A stretch of 64,000 bases of DNA from Prevotella sp. (GCA_017548605.1 JAFYZT010000042.1:44179-108178); one strand, 5' to 3'. Positions 36,564 through 45,495 are shown, numbered from the stretch's first letter. The notes: generated by a model not told the origin, from the letters alone. A program made the numbers and translations.

Positions 36564-36594
36564 CAAAATTACGACAACTTACGGAAAAGACAAA
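36564..36594 (-). promoter_or_regulatory. murF promoter
   Basis: Minus strand TTTG (36591-36594), 19 bases, TAATTTTG (36564-36571); the start codon is 24 bases beyond the -7 box. Confidence 0.7.
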
Positions 36595-36630
36595 AATAAA
36601 ACGAAAGTTTTCGTTAATCTTCCCAAATCG

Positions 36631-36662
36631 TTTGTGTGTTACAATAATTCTGTGTATCTTTG
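36631..36662 (+). promoter_or_regulatory. folP promoter with very short or absent leader
   Basis: TTTG (36631-36634), 20 bases, TATCTTTG (36655-36662). The ATG at 36669 follows the -7 box by only six bases, so the transcript would be leaderless or nearly so. Confidence 0.7.
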
Positions 36663-36668
36663 CCCTTG

Positions 36669-37493
36669 ATGAAAAACCGACGTTACTTTACACTCAATAT
36701 GGGTGGCCGTATGCTCTTGCTCGACACTCCCGTGGCTATGGGTATCCTCAATGCCACGCCCGACTCATTCTATGAGTCGAGCAGGGTGAAAAGTGAGCGT
36801 GACATATCTCAGCGTGCCTTGGACATGGTGGCCGAAGGGGCTGCTATCCTTGACGTGGGAGGCTGTTCCACTCGTCCGGGGTGTGAGCCAGCAGGAGAAA
36901 AAGAGGAGATGGCCCGTCTGCGCCGTTGCCTGCCGGTGGTGCGTCGTGCCTGTCCTGACATTCCCATCAGCGTTGACACGTTCCGTCCTGACGTGGCACG
37001 TATGTGTGTTGAGGAATATGGCGTGACGATGGTCAACGACGTGTCGGGTGGTACTGACGAAATGTTCCGCATGGTGGCCCGTCTGCGTGTGCCCTACGTA
37101 CTTATGTCGATTCAGCCTGATGTGCCGTCGATGCTTCGCACCTTCGGCAGACAGGTGGACAGCCTGCATGAGTTCGGCGTGGCCGATGTAGTGCTCGACC
37201 CGGGATTCGGTTTCGGCAAGACCCTCGACGACAACTACCGTGTGTTGCAACAGCTCGAGCATCTGCACGTCATGGATTTGCCTTTACTGGTAGGTGTGTC
37301 GCGCAAGTCGATGGTTCACCGGCTGCTTGGCATCACTCCCGATGAGGCCCTGAACGCCACCACGGTCCTTCATGTGATGGCTTTGGAAAAGGGGGCGCAT
37401 ATCCTGCGTGTGCATGATGTGCGTGCCGCTGTTGAAGCCATACGTATCGTTGGCAAGGTGCAGCAGATGGAAAAAGAAGAAAAGGAAGGATAG
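36669..37493 (+). CDS. folP: Dihydropteroate synthase
   Basis: 274 residues from the ATG at 36669; a TTG at 36660 lies inside the -7 box and is rejected. Joins 6-hydroxymethyl-dihydropterin diphosphate with p-aminobenzoate in folate synthesis. Family motifs: MGILNATPDSF (24-34), DVGGCSTRPG, PISVDTFRPDVA, MVNDVSGG, VVLDPGFGFGKT and GVSRKSM. It is the target enzyme of sulfonamides. dacA starts three bases after its stop; the folP-dacA pair is common in Bacteroidetes. Confidence 0.95.
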   Translation: MKNRRYFTLNMGGRMLLLDTPVAMGILNATPDSFYESSRVKSERDISQRALDMVAEGAAILDVGGCSTRPGCEPAGEKEEMARLRRCLPVVRRACPDIPISVDTFRPDVARMCVEEYGVTMVNDVSGGTDEMFRMVARLRVPYVLMSIQPDVPSMLRTFGRQVDSLHEFGVADVVLDPGFGFGKTLDDNYRVLQQLEHLHVMDLPLLVGVSRKSMVHRLLGITPDEALNATTVLHVMALEKGAHILRVHDVRAAVEAIRIVGKVQQMEKEEKEG

Positions 37494-37496
37494 ACG

Positions 37497-38279
37497 ATGT
37501 TTCTGGATTTTGGAATCAAAGATGTAATAGACATCCTGCTCGTGACCTTCATGTTGTATTATTCATACAAACTGATGCGCGAGTCAAAGTCGATGAATGT
37601 GTTCATCGGCGTCATGGTCTTCATCTTGCTCTGGCTGCTCGTGAGCGAGATTTTGGAGATGCGTCTTATGGGTTCCATTCTCGACAAAATGGTGAGCGTG
37701 GGTGCTATCGCCATCGTCGTGCTCTTCCAGGATGAGATACGCACCTTTCTTTACAACCTCGGCGCTCATCAGAGCGTGATGAAACTGGTTAATGTTTTCT
37801 CTCCCAAGAAAAACAAAAAAGCAAAAAAAGGAAACGAGGGTATCATGCCTATCGTACGCGCCTGCCAGAATATGTCGAAAGGCAAGGTGGGCGCCCTCGT
37901 CGTGATGGAACGTACCAAGTCACTCGATGAGATTGTGATGACGGGCGATATCATCGATGCGGCCATCAATCAGCGGCTCATAGAGAATATCTTTTTCAAG
38001 AACTCGCCGTTGCACGATGGTGCCATGGTCATATCCAAAAACCGTATCAAGGCGGCAGCTTGTATCCTCCCCGTATCGCACGACCTCGACATCCCCAAGG
38101 AGTTTGGTCTGCGCCATCGAGCAGCCTTGGGTATCTCTCAGGAGACGGATGCTTTGGCCATCGCGGTGAGTGAGGAGACAGGACGTATCAGCATTGCCAT
38201 CAACGGTGAGCTGAAGCCACGTCTTTCTGCAGAAGACCTGGAGAGTATCCTCACCAAGGAGATGAACTTTGAAGAGTAA
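37497..38279 (+). CDS. dacA: Diadenylate cyclase (c-di-AMP synthase), CdaA type
   Basis: 260 residues with N-terminal membrane helices (about 5-85), then a DisA_N domain. The active-site motifs are present: DGAMVI (about 174) and RHRAALG (about 205), with TDALAIAVSEETG following. It converts two ATP to cyclic di-AMP, a second messenger tied to potassium balance and cell-wall state. It is co-transcribed with folP. A K+-type antiporter and cell-wall genes occur elsewhere in the window, but no direct link is shown. Confidence 0.93.
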   Translation: MFLDFGIKDVIDILLVTFMLYYSYKLMRESKSMNVFIGVMVFILLWLLVSEILEMRLMGSILDKMVSVGAIAIVVLFQDEIRTFLYNLGAHQSVMKLVNVFSPKKNKKAKKGNEGIMPIVRACQNMSKGKVGALVVMERTKSLDEIVMTGDIIDAAINQRLIENIFFKNSPLHDGAMVISKNRIKAAACILPVSHDLDIPKEFGLRHRAALGISQETDALAIAVSEETGRISIAINGELKPRLSAEDLESILTKEMNFEE

Positions 38280-38460
38280 AAAAGTAAAAGGGTAAAAGAG
38301 TAAAAGTCGTAGTCTGAGTAATGTCCATTTTAACTTCCCCTTTAACTCCCATGAGCGAAGCGAATTTACTACCACTTTAACTCCCGATTAAGCTCTTATG
38401 AGCGAAGCGAATGAACTTCCACTTTAACTCCCCTTTAATATCAGAACTCCAATTCTTATA
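38280..38460. repeat. Intergenic repeat, family B
   Basis: Contains GGTAAAAGAGTAAAAGTCG, GTAATGTCCATTTTAAC and two (C/T)ATGAGCGAAGCGAAT cores separated by AACTTCCACTTTAACTCCC-like units. Related blocks occur at 42549-42717 (opposite orientation) and 45577-45810. Confidence 0.75.
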
Positions 38461-38477
38461 ACTAAATACTTAAAAGC

Positions 38478-39485
38478 ATGAGTTTGATACAACAAATCAT
38501 TGAGCGCGCGAAAAGCAATAAACAGCGCATCGTTCTCCCCGAAGCCACTGAGGAGCGAACATTGAGGGCTGCCGACCGTGTATTGGCCGACGATATGGCC
38601 GACCTGATTCTTATCGGCAATCCCGAAGAGATACATGCCTTAGCAGACAAATGGGAACTGAAGCATATCGATAAAGCGACGCTTATCGACCCGGAAAACA
38701 ATCCCAAGAGTGAGGAATATGCACAGCTGCTCGCTGAGCTGCGTAAGAAAAAGGGCATGACCATAGAACAAGCCCGTGAACTGGTGAAGAACCCGCTCTA
38801 TCTTGGATGTATGATTATCAAAACCGAGGGAGCCGACGGACAGATTTCCGGTGCATTATCTACTACTGGAGAGACATTGCGTCCTGCCTTGCAGATTATC
38901 AAATGTGCTCCGGGTATTACCTGTGTGAGCGGTGCTATGTTGCTCATCACCAAGAAACCTGAATTTGGTGAGAATGGTGTTCTCGTGGTGGGCGATGTGG
39001 CTGTCACGCCCATGCCCGACGCAGCCCAGCTGTCGCAGATTGCGGTGTGTACCGCACAGACGGCACGTAGCGTGGCAGGCTTCGATGACCCACGTGTGGC
39101 TATGTTGAGCTTCTCTACCAAGGGTAGTGCTACCCATGAGGTGGTGGACAAGGTGATTGAGGCCACCCGTCTGGCACGTGAGTTGGATCCTGAGCTGAAG
39201 ATTGACGGTGAACTGCAGGCCGACGCAGCCCTCGTGCCGTCGGTGGGTAATAAGAAGGCACCAGGCAGCGACATTGCCGGAAGAGCTAATGTGCTCGTGT
39301 TCCCGAACCTCGAAGTGGGCAATATCGCCTATAAACTGGTGCAGCGTCTTGGTGACGCCATCGCCGTGGGTCCCATCCTTCAAGGCATCGCCCGTCCGGT
39401 GAACGACCTCAGCCGCGGCTGCTCGGTAGATGATATCTACTATCTCGTGGCCATCACTGCCTGTCAGGCCATGGATGCAAAATAG
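38478..39485 (+). CDS. pta: Phosphate acetyltransferase
   Basis: 335 residues, the short single-domain class. It interconverts acetyl-CoA and acetyl phosphate for acetate production with AckA. Motifs: RIVLPEATEERTLRAA at the N-terminus, GMIIKTEGADGQISGA-like central region, VVGDVAVTPMPDAAQLSQIA, FSTKGSATH, ELQADAALVP and NVLVFPNLEVGNIAYK. ackA follows but is separated by a four-helix-bundle gene and two repeat blocks, which is unusual. Confidence 0.95.
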   Translation: MSLIQQIIERAKSNKQRIVLPEATEERTLRAADRVLADDMADLILIGNPEEIHALADKWELKHIDKATLIDPENNPKSEEYAQLLAELRKKKGMTIEQARELVKNPLYLGCMIIKTEGADGQISGALSTTGETLRPALQIIKCAPGITCVSGAMLLITKKPEFGENGVLVVGDVAVTPMPDAAQLSQIAVCTAQTARSVAGFDDPRVAMLSFSTKGSATHEVVDKVIEATRLARELDPELKIDGELQADAALVPSVGNKKAPGSDIAGRANVLVFPNLEVGNIAYKLVQRLGDAIAVGPILQGIARPVNDLSRGCSVDDIYYLVAITACQAMDAK

Positions 39486-39550
39486 ATAGAATGTTGAATG
39501 TTGATTTTTGAATGTTGAATTGTCGTGCTCGCACGATGTTGAATGTTCAA
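39486..39550. repeat. Intergenic repeat, family A, left flank of the four-helix-bundle gene
   Basis: TTGAATGTTGAATTGTCG, a GTGCTCGCAC hairpin core, then GATGTTGAATGTTC. Confidence 0.6.
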
Positions 39551-39567
39551 ATGAAGAATTGGTACGT

Positions 39568-39930
39568 ATGAGTGATTTCGGGAAAATCATTGAGGAAAAA
39601 TGTATGAATTTTGCGGTTCGTATCGTGAATTTATGTCGTTTCCTGAATGAAGAAAAGAAGGAATATAAGATTTCCGACCAATTGTTTCGAAGTGGAACAA
39701 GTATCGGGGCAAATATTTCTGAAGCTCAATGCGCTGTAAGTAAAAGAGATTTCGTCGCTAAAGTATATATTGCACAAAAAGAATGCAATGAGTCGTTATT
39801 TTGGATCAATTTGTTGCGGAATACTTCATTCTTGAGTCAAAAACAATATGATTCCATATATTCTGATTGTGAAGAACTAAAGAAAATCTTGGTTTCAATC
39901 ACTAAAACAGTTCGACAAAATAATTCTTAA
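39568..39930 (+). CDS. Four-helix-bundle protein (23S rRNA intervening-sequence protein family)
   Basis: 120 residues from the ATG at 39568; an earlier in-frame ATG at 39508 lies in repeat sequence. Family features: FAVRIVNLC, SDQLFRSGTSIGANISEAQ, FVAKVYIAQKECNESLFWINLL. This family was first seen in rRNA intervening sequences and is related to the Avd protein of diversity-generating retroelements, but no reverse transcriptase or template repeat is seen here. It is AT-rich, flanked on both sides by family A repeats, and splits pta from ackA, so it looks like an inserted unit. Function unknown. Confidence 0.85.
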   Translation: MSDFGKIIEEKCMNFAVRIVNLCRFLNEEKKEYKISDQLFRSGTSIGANISEAQCAVSKRDFVAKVYIAQKECNESLFWINLLRNTSFLSQKQYDSIYSDCEELKKILVSITKTVRQNNS

Positions 39931-40044
39931 TTCAACATTCACTCATCGCGAAGCGATAATTCAAAATTCTAAACTCAAAATTCAACATTCACTCATCGCA
40001 AAGCGATAATTCAAAATTCAACAATCAAAATTCAAAATTCTTAA
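39931..40044. repeat. Intergenic repeat, family A, right flank of the four-helix-bundle gene
   Basis: Two tandem copies of a unit with AATTCAACATTCACTCATCG and GCGAAGCGATAATTCAAAATTC. A CGCGAAGCG/CGCAAAGCG core recurs. Confidence 0.7.
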
Positions 40045-40045
40045 C

Positions 40046-41236
40046 ATGAAGATTTTAGTTTTAAACTGTGGTTCCTCGTCCATCAAGTATGCTTTGTATG
40101 ACATGGACACAAAGACAGTGATGACATCAGGCGGCGCAGAGCGCGTGGGACTTGAAGGGTCATTTGTGAAAGTGAAACTGGCCAATGGCGAGAAGAAACA
40201 GATAATGCATGACATACCTGAACATACCGAGGGCGTGAAGTTCATCTTCTCATTGCTTACCGACCCCAAGATAGGTGTTATCAAAGACCTGAAGGAGATA
40301 GATGCCGTAGGACACCGTATGGTGCATGGCGGCGAGAAATTCAATAAGAGCGTAGTACTCACCGACGAGGTTCTCAAGGTGTTTGAAGAATGCTCCGATT
40401 TGGCTCCGCTTCATAACCCCGCAAACCTGAAGGGTGTCAATGCCGTGAAGGAACTATTGCCCGGACTGACACAGGTGGGTGTGTTTGATACTGCTTTCCA
40501 CCAGACCATGCCACCGAAGGCATATATGTATGCCATTCCTTACGAACTGTACGAGAAGTATGGCATACGTCGCTATGGATTCCACGGTACCAGTCACCGC
40601 TATGTGTCGGCACGTGCCTGCGAGTTCCTGGGCATCAAGGCTGAAGGTACCAAGATGGTTACCTGTCATGTGGGCAACGGCGGCTCTATCTGTGCCGTGA
40701 AAGACGGTAAATGCATTGACACCTCGATGGGTCTCACCCCGCTGGAAGGTCTGATGATGGGTACCCGCGCCGGCGATATCGACGGTGGTGCTGTGACGTT
40801 TATTGAGAAAAAACTCGGACTGGATGCCGACGGCATGTCGAACCTGCTCAACAAGAAGAGTGGTGTTGCCGGACTCACCGGTGGCAAGAGTGATATGCGT
40901 GATGTGGAGGCTGCCGCCAAGGAAGGTGATGACCGCGCCCGTCTGGCACAAGACATGTATTTCTATCGTATCAAGAAATATATCGGAGCCTATGCCGCCG
41001 CAATGGGTGGACTTGATGTTATCGTGTTCACTGCGGGTGTGGGCGAGAACCAGATAGGTATGCGTTCCGAGGTGTGCAAGGACATGGAGTTCCTGGGTGT
41101 GCTGTTCGACGAGGAGAAGAATAAAGTGCGCGGTGAGGAGGCTGTCATCTCTGCCGATGACTCTCGCGTCAAGGTTGTGGTCATCCCCACCGATGAGGAG
41201 CTGATGATTGCTACCGACACGATGAACCTGTTGTAA
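40046..41236 (+). CDS. ackA: Acetate kinase
   Basis: 396 residues, full length. It converts acetyl phosphate and ADP to acetate and ATP. Motifs: LNCGSSSIKYALYD at the N-terminus, GHRMVHGGEKF, FDTAFHQTMP, RRYGFHGTSHRYV, VTCHVGNGGSICAVK, DTSMGLTPLEGLMMGTR and FTAGVGENQ. It works with Pta encoded upstream in the main energy-yielding branch of fermentation. A hairpin at 41243-41272 follows. Confidence 0.96.
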   Translation: MKILVLNCGSSSIKYALYDMDTKTVMTSGGAERVGLEGSFVKVKLANGEKKQIMHDIPEHTEGVKFIFSLLTDPKIGVIKDLKEIDAVGHRMVHGGEKFNKSVVLTDEVLKVFEECSDLAPLHNPANLKGVNAVKELLPGLTQVGVFDTAFHQTMPPKAYMYAIPYELYEKYGIRRYGFHGTSHRYVSARACEFLGIKAEGTKMVTCHVGNGGSICAVKDGKCIDTSMGLTPLEGLMMGTRAGDIDGGAVTFIEKKLGLDADGMSNLLNKKSGVAGLTGGKSDMRDVEAAAKEGDDRARLAQDMYFYRIKKYIGAYAAAMGGLDVIVFTAGVGENQIGMRSEVCKDMEFLGVLFDEEKNKVRGEEAVISADDSRVKVVVIPTDEELMIATDTMNLL

Positions 41237-41242
41237 ACAAAT

Positions 41243-41272
41243 GAAAGCGCGCTTCTCACGAGGCGCGCTTTC
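41243..41272. terminator. Hairpin after ackA
   Basis: GAAAGCGCGC (41243-41252) pairs with GCGCGCTTTC (41263-41272). There is no good T-run, so it may instead stabilise the transcript end. Confidence 0.5.
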
Positions 41273-41444
41273 ACAACATAAAAAAGACTTAACTTGATTC
41301 TACAAACCTGATTACTAAAATACTTGTTGACGAGATTTTTAAAATTGAATGTTTCTTCTGCAAAGATAATGTATCCGTGTACCGGAACAAAATCTTTTCG
41401 GCAAAACGACATTTTTACTCAACCAACAGAGCTATTTTAGTGGA

Positions 41445-42209
41445 TTAAGGTTGGCTCTCTCCTTCCACATACTCCTCGTAGAAGAGGTGTTCGCCGTCGA
41501 AGACGACATAGGAGAATTGCCATATCCAGTCGCCGAGAATCATCATCCTGCTTTTCCTCGACAACTTCAGGTCTAGTTCGATATGTCGGTGTCCATAGAT
41601 GAAATAGTCAATGTCGTCGTGTGTCTTCATGTATTCCTTGGTGAAGAGCACAAGCCATTCTTTGTCTTCACCTTGATAGGGCAGTTCTTTGCCGTCGGCA
41701 CGTTTCATACGGCTGTGCTTGGCCCAGTGCAGACCGAGCCACATGCCCTGACGGGGATGGATGAAATTGAGCATGCGTTGGCAAAAACGGTTGTGGAACA
41801 TCCTACGCAGGATTTTGAAACGAGGGTCAGGGTCGCCCAGACCGTCGCCGTGTGCCAGGAAGAATACCTTGCCGTAGATTTCTGTTGTCAACGGTTGCTT
41901 GTGTACAACCACCCCACATTCCTTCTCCAGATAACCATAGGTCCAGATGTCATGGTTACCTGTGAAGAAATGCACTTCCACGCCCATGTCGGTGAGCTCC
42001 GACAACTTTCCCAGGAAACGGGTATAGCCCTTGGGCACCACATAACGGTATTCGTTCCAGAAGTCGAACATGTCGCCTAAGAGGTACACGGCAGCAGCCT
42101 TGTGCTTGATGGCATCAAGGAAACGCACCAAACGGCGTTCCTGCGTGCGCCCGTGTTCGATGGCTAACGAACCGAGGTGGGCATCGGAGAGGAAATACAC
42201 ATTTTTCAT
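41445..42209 (-). CDS. lpxH: UDP-2,3-diacylglucosamine diphosphatase
   Basis: 254 residues, calcineurin-like metallophosphatase. Metal-site motifs: FLSDAHLG near the start, LGDMFDFW, FFTGNHDIW, FLAHGDGLGDP and YGHRHIE. It hydrolyses UDP-2,3-diacylglucosamine to lipid X in lipid A synthesis at the inner-membrane face. It is followed on the same strand by no further gene, and a DUF59 gene precedes it by 16 bases, so the two are likely co-transcribed. Confidence 0.9.
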   Translation of the reverse strand: MKNVYFLSDAHLGSLAIEHGRTQERRLVRFLDAIKHKAAAVYLLGDMFDFWNEYRYVVPKGYTRFLGKLSELTDMGVEVHFFTGNHDIWTYGYLEKECGVVVHKQPLTTEIYGKVFFLAHGDGLGDPDPRFKILRRMFHNRFCQRMLNFIHPRQGMWLGLHWAKHSRMKRADGKELPYQGEDKEWLVLFTKEYMKTHDDIDYFIYGHRHIELDLKLSRKSRMMILGDWIWQFSYVVFDGEHLFYEEYVEGESQP

Positions 42210-42225
42210 CTTTCTCGTCTTTTAT

Positions 42226-42546
42226 TTAGTCCAGACCCAGTTCCACTTTCGCTTCCTCACTCATCATGTCCTTGTCCCAGGCGGGTTCGAACACCAGTTG
42301 TACGTTGGCGGAAGTCACTTCGCGCAGTCCTTCCACTTTCTGCCGGACGTCTTCGAGGATGAAGTCGGCGGCGGGGCAGGTGGGGGCTGTGAAGGTCATG
42401 TCGATGTCGACCGACGCGTCGTCTTTCACGTCAATTTTGTATATCAGTCCTAAATCGTAAATGTTGACTGGTATTTCCGGATCGAAGACGGTGCGCAGCA
42501 CATCGACGATACGTCCTTCTATGTTTGTTCTTTCTTCTGCAGTCAT
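42226..42546 (-). CDS. DUF59/MIP18-type iron-sulfur assembly factor (SufT-like)
   Basis: 106 residues. The family signature is clear: DPEIPVNIYDLGLIYKI and a conserved Cys in FTAPTCPAADFI. Such proteins help mature iron-sulfur proteins. The role here is inferred from the family. It lies 16 bases before lpxH, and a family B repeat block lies upstream. Confidence 0.9.
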   Translation of the reverse strand: MTAEERTNIEGRIVDVLRTVFDPEIPVNIYDLGLIYKIDVKDDASVDIDMTFTAPTCPAADFILEDVRQKVEGLREVTSANVQLVFEPAWDKDMMSEEAKVELGLD

Positions 42547-42548
42547 TG

Positions 42549-42717
42549 TTGTATCGTTTTATCGGAAGTTAAATTGGAAGTTAATTCGCTTCGCTCATGG
42601 AAGTTTTTTTAATAGGGAGTTAAATTGGGAGTTAATTCGCTTCGCTCATGGAAGTTAAAATGGACATTACTCTGCCTGCAACTTTTACTTTTTTACCCTT
42701 TTACCTTTTTACTCCTT
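42549..42717. repeat. Intergenic repeat, family B (reverse orientation)
   Basis: Two copies of AATTCGCTTCGCTCATGGAA with GGGAGTTAAATTGG units, then a TTTTACCCTTTTACC run. It is the reverse complement type of 38280-38460. Confidence 0.75.
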
Positions 42718-43410
42718 TTATAGCCTTCCTTGTTCCCGGTAACTGTAATACTGTCCGTCGGTGACGATGACATGGTCAAGTAAATGTATGCGCATCAGGT
42801 CGCATGCTTTTTGGAATCGTTCCGTCAGTTGGTCGTCGTCGCGACTGGGACGGATGTTGCCCGAGGGGTGGTTGTGGCACAGCGCGATGATGGTGGCATT
42901 ATTCAGCATCGCATGTTTTAACGCAATGCGCACATCGACTGCCGTCTCGCTGATGCCGCCGTGCGAGAGTTGAACCTCTTTGATTAGGCCGTAGTTCTGG
43001 TTCATGAGCACCACCCATGCCTCTTCCACGTCTTTGTCGCGCAAATGCCCTACCATCAGGTCGTAAATGGCGTTCGGGCTGTCCAGTTTTTCGCGTTGTC
43101 GCGCCCCTTCCGTCTGTCTCCGTTTCCCCAGTTCGCAGGCGGCAAGGATAGTGATGGCTTTGGCTTCGCCGATGCCTTTGAAGGACATCAGTTCTTCAAT
43201 GCTCATCTTGCCTAGCGTGTTTAGGTTGCCGCCACAGTGGGCAAGCACCTGGTTCATCAGGCCTACAGCCGTCACTTCGGGCGTTCCTGAACCAATGAGG
43301 ATGGCCAACAACTCAGCATCGCTTAGTGCGGCGGCACCGAGAAGTGCCAGTCGTTCGCGAGGACGGTCTTCCATGCGCCACTCGTTGATGTTGAGCTTAT
43401 TGTGGTTCAT
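42718..43410 (-). CDS. radC: RadC family JAB-domain protein
   Basis: 230 residues from the ATG at 43410; a longer start at 43551 would add repeat-encoded residues. N-terminal helix-hairpin-helix part (about 45-95, ELMSFKGIGEAKAITILAA) and a C-terminal JAB/MPN+ domain with the metal motif HNHPSGN and a following Asp pair (SRDDDQLT). Named RadC, but a direct role in repair is doubtful in the literature. Family A repeat sequence lies upstream. Confidence 0.92.
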   Translation of the reverse strand: MNHNKLNINEWRMEDRPRERLALLGAAALSDAELLAILIGSGTPEVTAVGLMNQVLAHCGGNLNTLGKMSIEELMSFKGIGEAKAITILAACELGKRRQTEGARQREKLDSPNAIYDLMVGHLRDKDVEEAWVVLMNQNYGLIKEVQLSHGGISETAVDVRIALKHAMLNNATIIALCHNHPSGNIRPSRDDDQLTERFQKACDLMRIHLLDHVIVTDGQYYSYREQGRL

Positions 43411-43512
43411 ATACGAATGTTGAATGTTGAGTGTTGAATGGTCGCTGCGCAATTCCGAATTTTCATTGAAGAATTTGTAGAGTATTCTCTTACCCCCTGC
43501 TCCTTGCCCCTT
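43411..43512. repeat. Intergenic repeats, families A and D
   Basis: 43418-43460 has TTGAATGTTGAGTGTTGAAT with a GGTCGCTGCGCAATTC core. 43490-43512 has CCCCCTGCTCCTTGCCCC, the reverse complement of the GGGGCAAGGAGCAAGG units at 52056-52135. Confidence 0.55.
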
Positions 43513-43513
43513 C

Positions 43514-44560
43514 CTACTTATAGAAATTCTTCTCAAAGGCATGAAACTCATCCTTGCCTCTCACGCAACGTTTCCACCATGCCGAGAGGAACCCACAGCC
43601 ATAACCGAATAATTGCACAAACGAGGCCCCTACGCTAAGAGCACCGATTTTTATGCTCTTGTTGCGTATGCTGGCATCTATGAAGATGACCAGGCAGAAG
43701 AGCAGGATGGGGATCCATGGTGCGGCGCAGAGCCAGTAGTATCGGTGGATGCTGTCCTCTCCTCCATATTCCATGAGAATACGTCCTACGGCGGAGATGA
43801 GGATGAGTGCTATCGTTCCCACGGTGAAGACGGTGGGCAGCAGGTGTACAGCCTTGAGCGTACCGGGATGGCGCTTTGTCAGGTTGATACGTGCTATGCC
43901 GCTGTTGAATACCTGACGGAAAAACTTACGGAAGTCGGTGCGTCGCTTGTGCCATACCCATGCCTCGGGGAACAGGCGGCAGCGGCAGCCATTCTGCACG
44001 ATACGGTAGCTGAAGTCGATGTCCTCGCCGAAGCGCATCTTCGAGAAGCCACCCAGTTGCTTGTACACATCGCGCCGTATGCCCATGTTGAACGAGCGGG
44101 GGTAGAACTTGTCGAGTTTCTTCTTTCCGCCGCGTATGCCGCCGGTGGTGAAGAAACTCGTCATCGAATAGGAGATGGCTTTCTGCGTGTCGGTAAACGA
44201 CTCATGTGAACGGTCGGGACCACCGAAGGCATCAGCCGGTTCACGTTGCAGCTCCTTCTCCACCTCGGAGAGGTAACCCTCGGGCAGCACCACGTCGGAG
44301 TCAAGCACGATGAGGTATTCGCCATGTGCCCTCTCTGCACCGTAGTTACGGCTCTGTCCCGGACCGGAATTGTCCTTGTAAAAATAATGTAAGTCGAGTG
44401 TGTTGGCATAGCCCTCACACACCGACTTACAGTCTTTTGTCGAACCATCTTCCACGATAATCACCTCAAAATCCTTCTCCGTCTGTCGGGTGAGGCTCTC
44501 GAGGAGTTCGTCCACCTCATCGGGGCGGTTGAATACGGGAACGATGATGGAGTATCTCAT
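43514..44560 (-). CDS. Family 2 glycosyltransferase, membrane-associated
   Basis: 348 residues. GT-A fold motifs: IIVPVFNRPDEVDELL at the start, IIVEDGSTKD, LIVLDSDVVLPEGY (DxD-type) and FGEDIDFSYRI. Two or three membrane helices follow at the C-terminus (about 235-325). It probably transfers a sugar to a lipid-linked or surface glycan; substrate unknown. It lies four bases after efp in the same direction. Confidence 0.88.
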   Translation of the reverse strand: MRYSIIVPVFNRPDEVDELLESLTRQTEKDFEVIIVEDGSTKDCKSVCEGYANTLDLHYFYKDNSGPGQSRNYGAERAHGEYLIVLDSDVVLPEGYLSEVEKELQREPADAFGGPDRSHESFTDTQKAISYSMTSFFTTGGIRGGKKKLDKFYPRSFNMGIRRDVYKQLGGFSKMRFGEDIDFSYRIVQNGCRCRLFPEAWVWHKRRTDFRKFFRQVFNSGIARINLTKRHPGTLKAVHLLPTVFTVGTIALILISAVGRILMEYGGEDSIHRYYWLCAAPWIPILLFCLVIFIDASIRNKSIKIGALSVGASFVQLFGYGCGFLSAWWKRCVRGKDEFHAFEKNFYK

Positions 44561-44564
44561 GTTG

Positions 44565-45131
44565 TTATTCTTTCACGCGCTGCAAGTACGAACCGTCGCG
44601 TGTGTCCACCTGGATAAGGTCGCCCTCGTTGATGAACAGAGGAACGCGTACCTCGACGCCTGTCTCCAGCGTGGCCGGTTTGGTGGCATTGGTGGCGGTG
44701 TCGCCTTTCACGCCCGGCTCACTGTGGGTGATGCGCAGGTTGGTCTTCACGGGCATCTCAGCATAGAGGATCGTGTTGGTGTCGGCATCGCTCACCACAT
44801 CCACCACGTCGCTTTCTTTCATGAAGTCCACACCGGTGATGAGTTCCTTAGCAATGGGAATCTGGTCGTAGGTCTCTTGGTTCATGAAGATGTAGTCCTG
44901 ACCTTCCAGATACAGGTATTGGTAGGGACGACGCTCCACGCGAACGTCTTCCAAAGCCTCGCCGATGTTGAAACGTTTTTCCAATACACGTCCGCTCACC
45001 ACGTCTTTCAAGGTCGTTCTCATGATGGTGTTGCCCTTTCCTGGTTTCACGTGCAGGAAGTCGATGCAGAAATACAGCTTGCCATCCAGGCGGATGCAAG
45101 TTCCTTTTTTGATGTCTTGTGATTTAATCAT
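44565..45131 (-). CDS. efp: Elongation factor P
   Basis: 188 residues. It relieves ribosome stalling at proline runs. The N-terminal KOW-like domain has KPGKGNTIMRT with the modifiable Lys loop, and the middle and C-terminal OB domains include VLEKRFNIGEALEDV-like and TRDGSYLQRV segments. It is divergent from rpmH. A minus-strand -7 box TATTTTTG lies at 45181-45188. Confidence 0.95.
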   Translation of the reverse strand: MIKSQDIKKGTCIRLDGKLYFCIDFLHVKPGKGNTIMRTTLKDVVSGRVLEKRFNIGEALEDVRVERRPYQYLYLEGQDYIFMNQETYDQIPIAKELITGVDFMKESDVVDVVSDADTNTILYAEMPVKTNLRITHSEPGVKGDTATNATKPATLETGVEVRVPLFINEGDLIQVDTRDGSYLQRVKE

Positions 45132-45248
45132 TTTGGTATAATTGTTTTGATGTGATGTCTTTTCTTGTCTTTTTGCGCTGCAAAAATAATAAAAATGCCC
45201 TTTTTTTACGAAAAATCACAAAAGAAAATGCTAATTTTTGAAGAAAAC

Positions 45249-45279
45249 TTTGTTATTTCAAAAGAAATGAGTAATTTTG
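45249..45279 (+). promoter_or_regulatory. rpmH promoter
   Basis: TTTG (45249-45252), 19 bases, TAATTTTG (45272-45279); the ATG follows at 45340. Confidence 0.65.
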
Positions 45280-45339
45280 CACCCCAAAAGGTCGAAAACG
45301 GCCTATTCTTTTGCTTAAACAATAAAATCATAAATAAAA

Positions 45340-45495
45340 ATGAAAAGAACATTTCAACCCCACAATCGCAGGAGAGTGAACAAGCACGGTTTCCGTGAGA
45401 GAATGTCCACCAAGAATGGTCGTCGCGTGTTGGCTTCACGTCGTGCCAAGGGCCGCAAGAAGCTCACCGTCTCCGATGAGCACCACGGAAAATAA
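45340..45495 (+). CDS. rpmH: 50S ribosomal protein L34
   Basis: 51 residues: [20 protein letters not shown] then [19 protein letters not shown] and a short tail SDEHHGK. This is the standard L34 sequence of the large ribosomal subunit, strongly basic. It has its own promoter and a strong terminator right after. It is not next to rnpA, unlike in many bacteria. Confidence 0.97.
   Translation: MKRTFQPHNRRRVNKHGFRERMSTKNGRRVLASRRAKGRKKLTVSDEHHGK

Noticed and set aside
39568-39930. Diversity-generating retroelement accessory gene
   Set aside because: No reverse transcriptase, template repeat or variable target gene is nearby.
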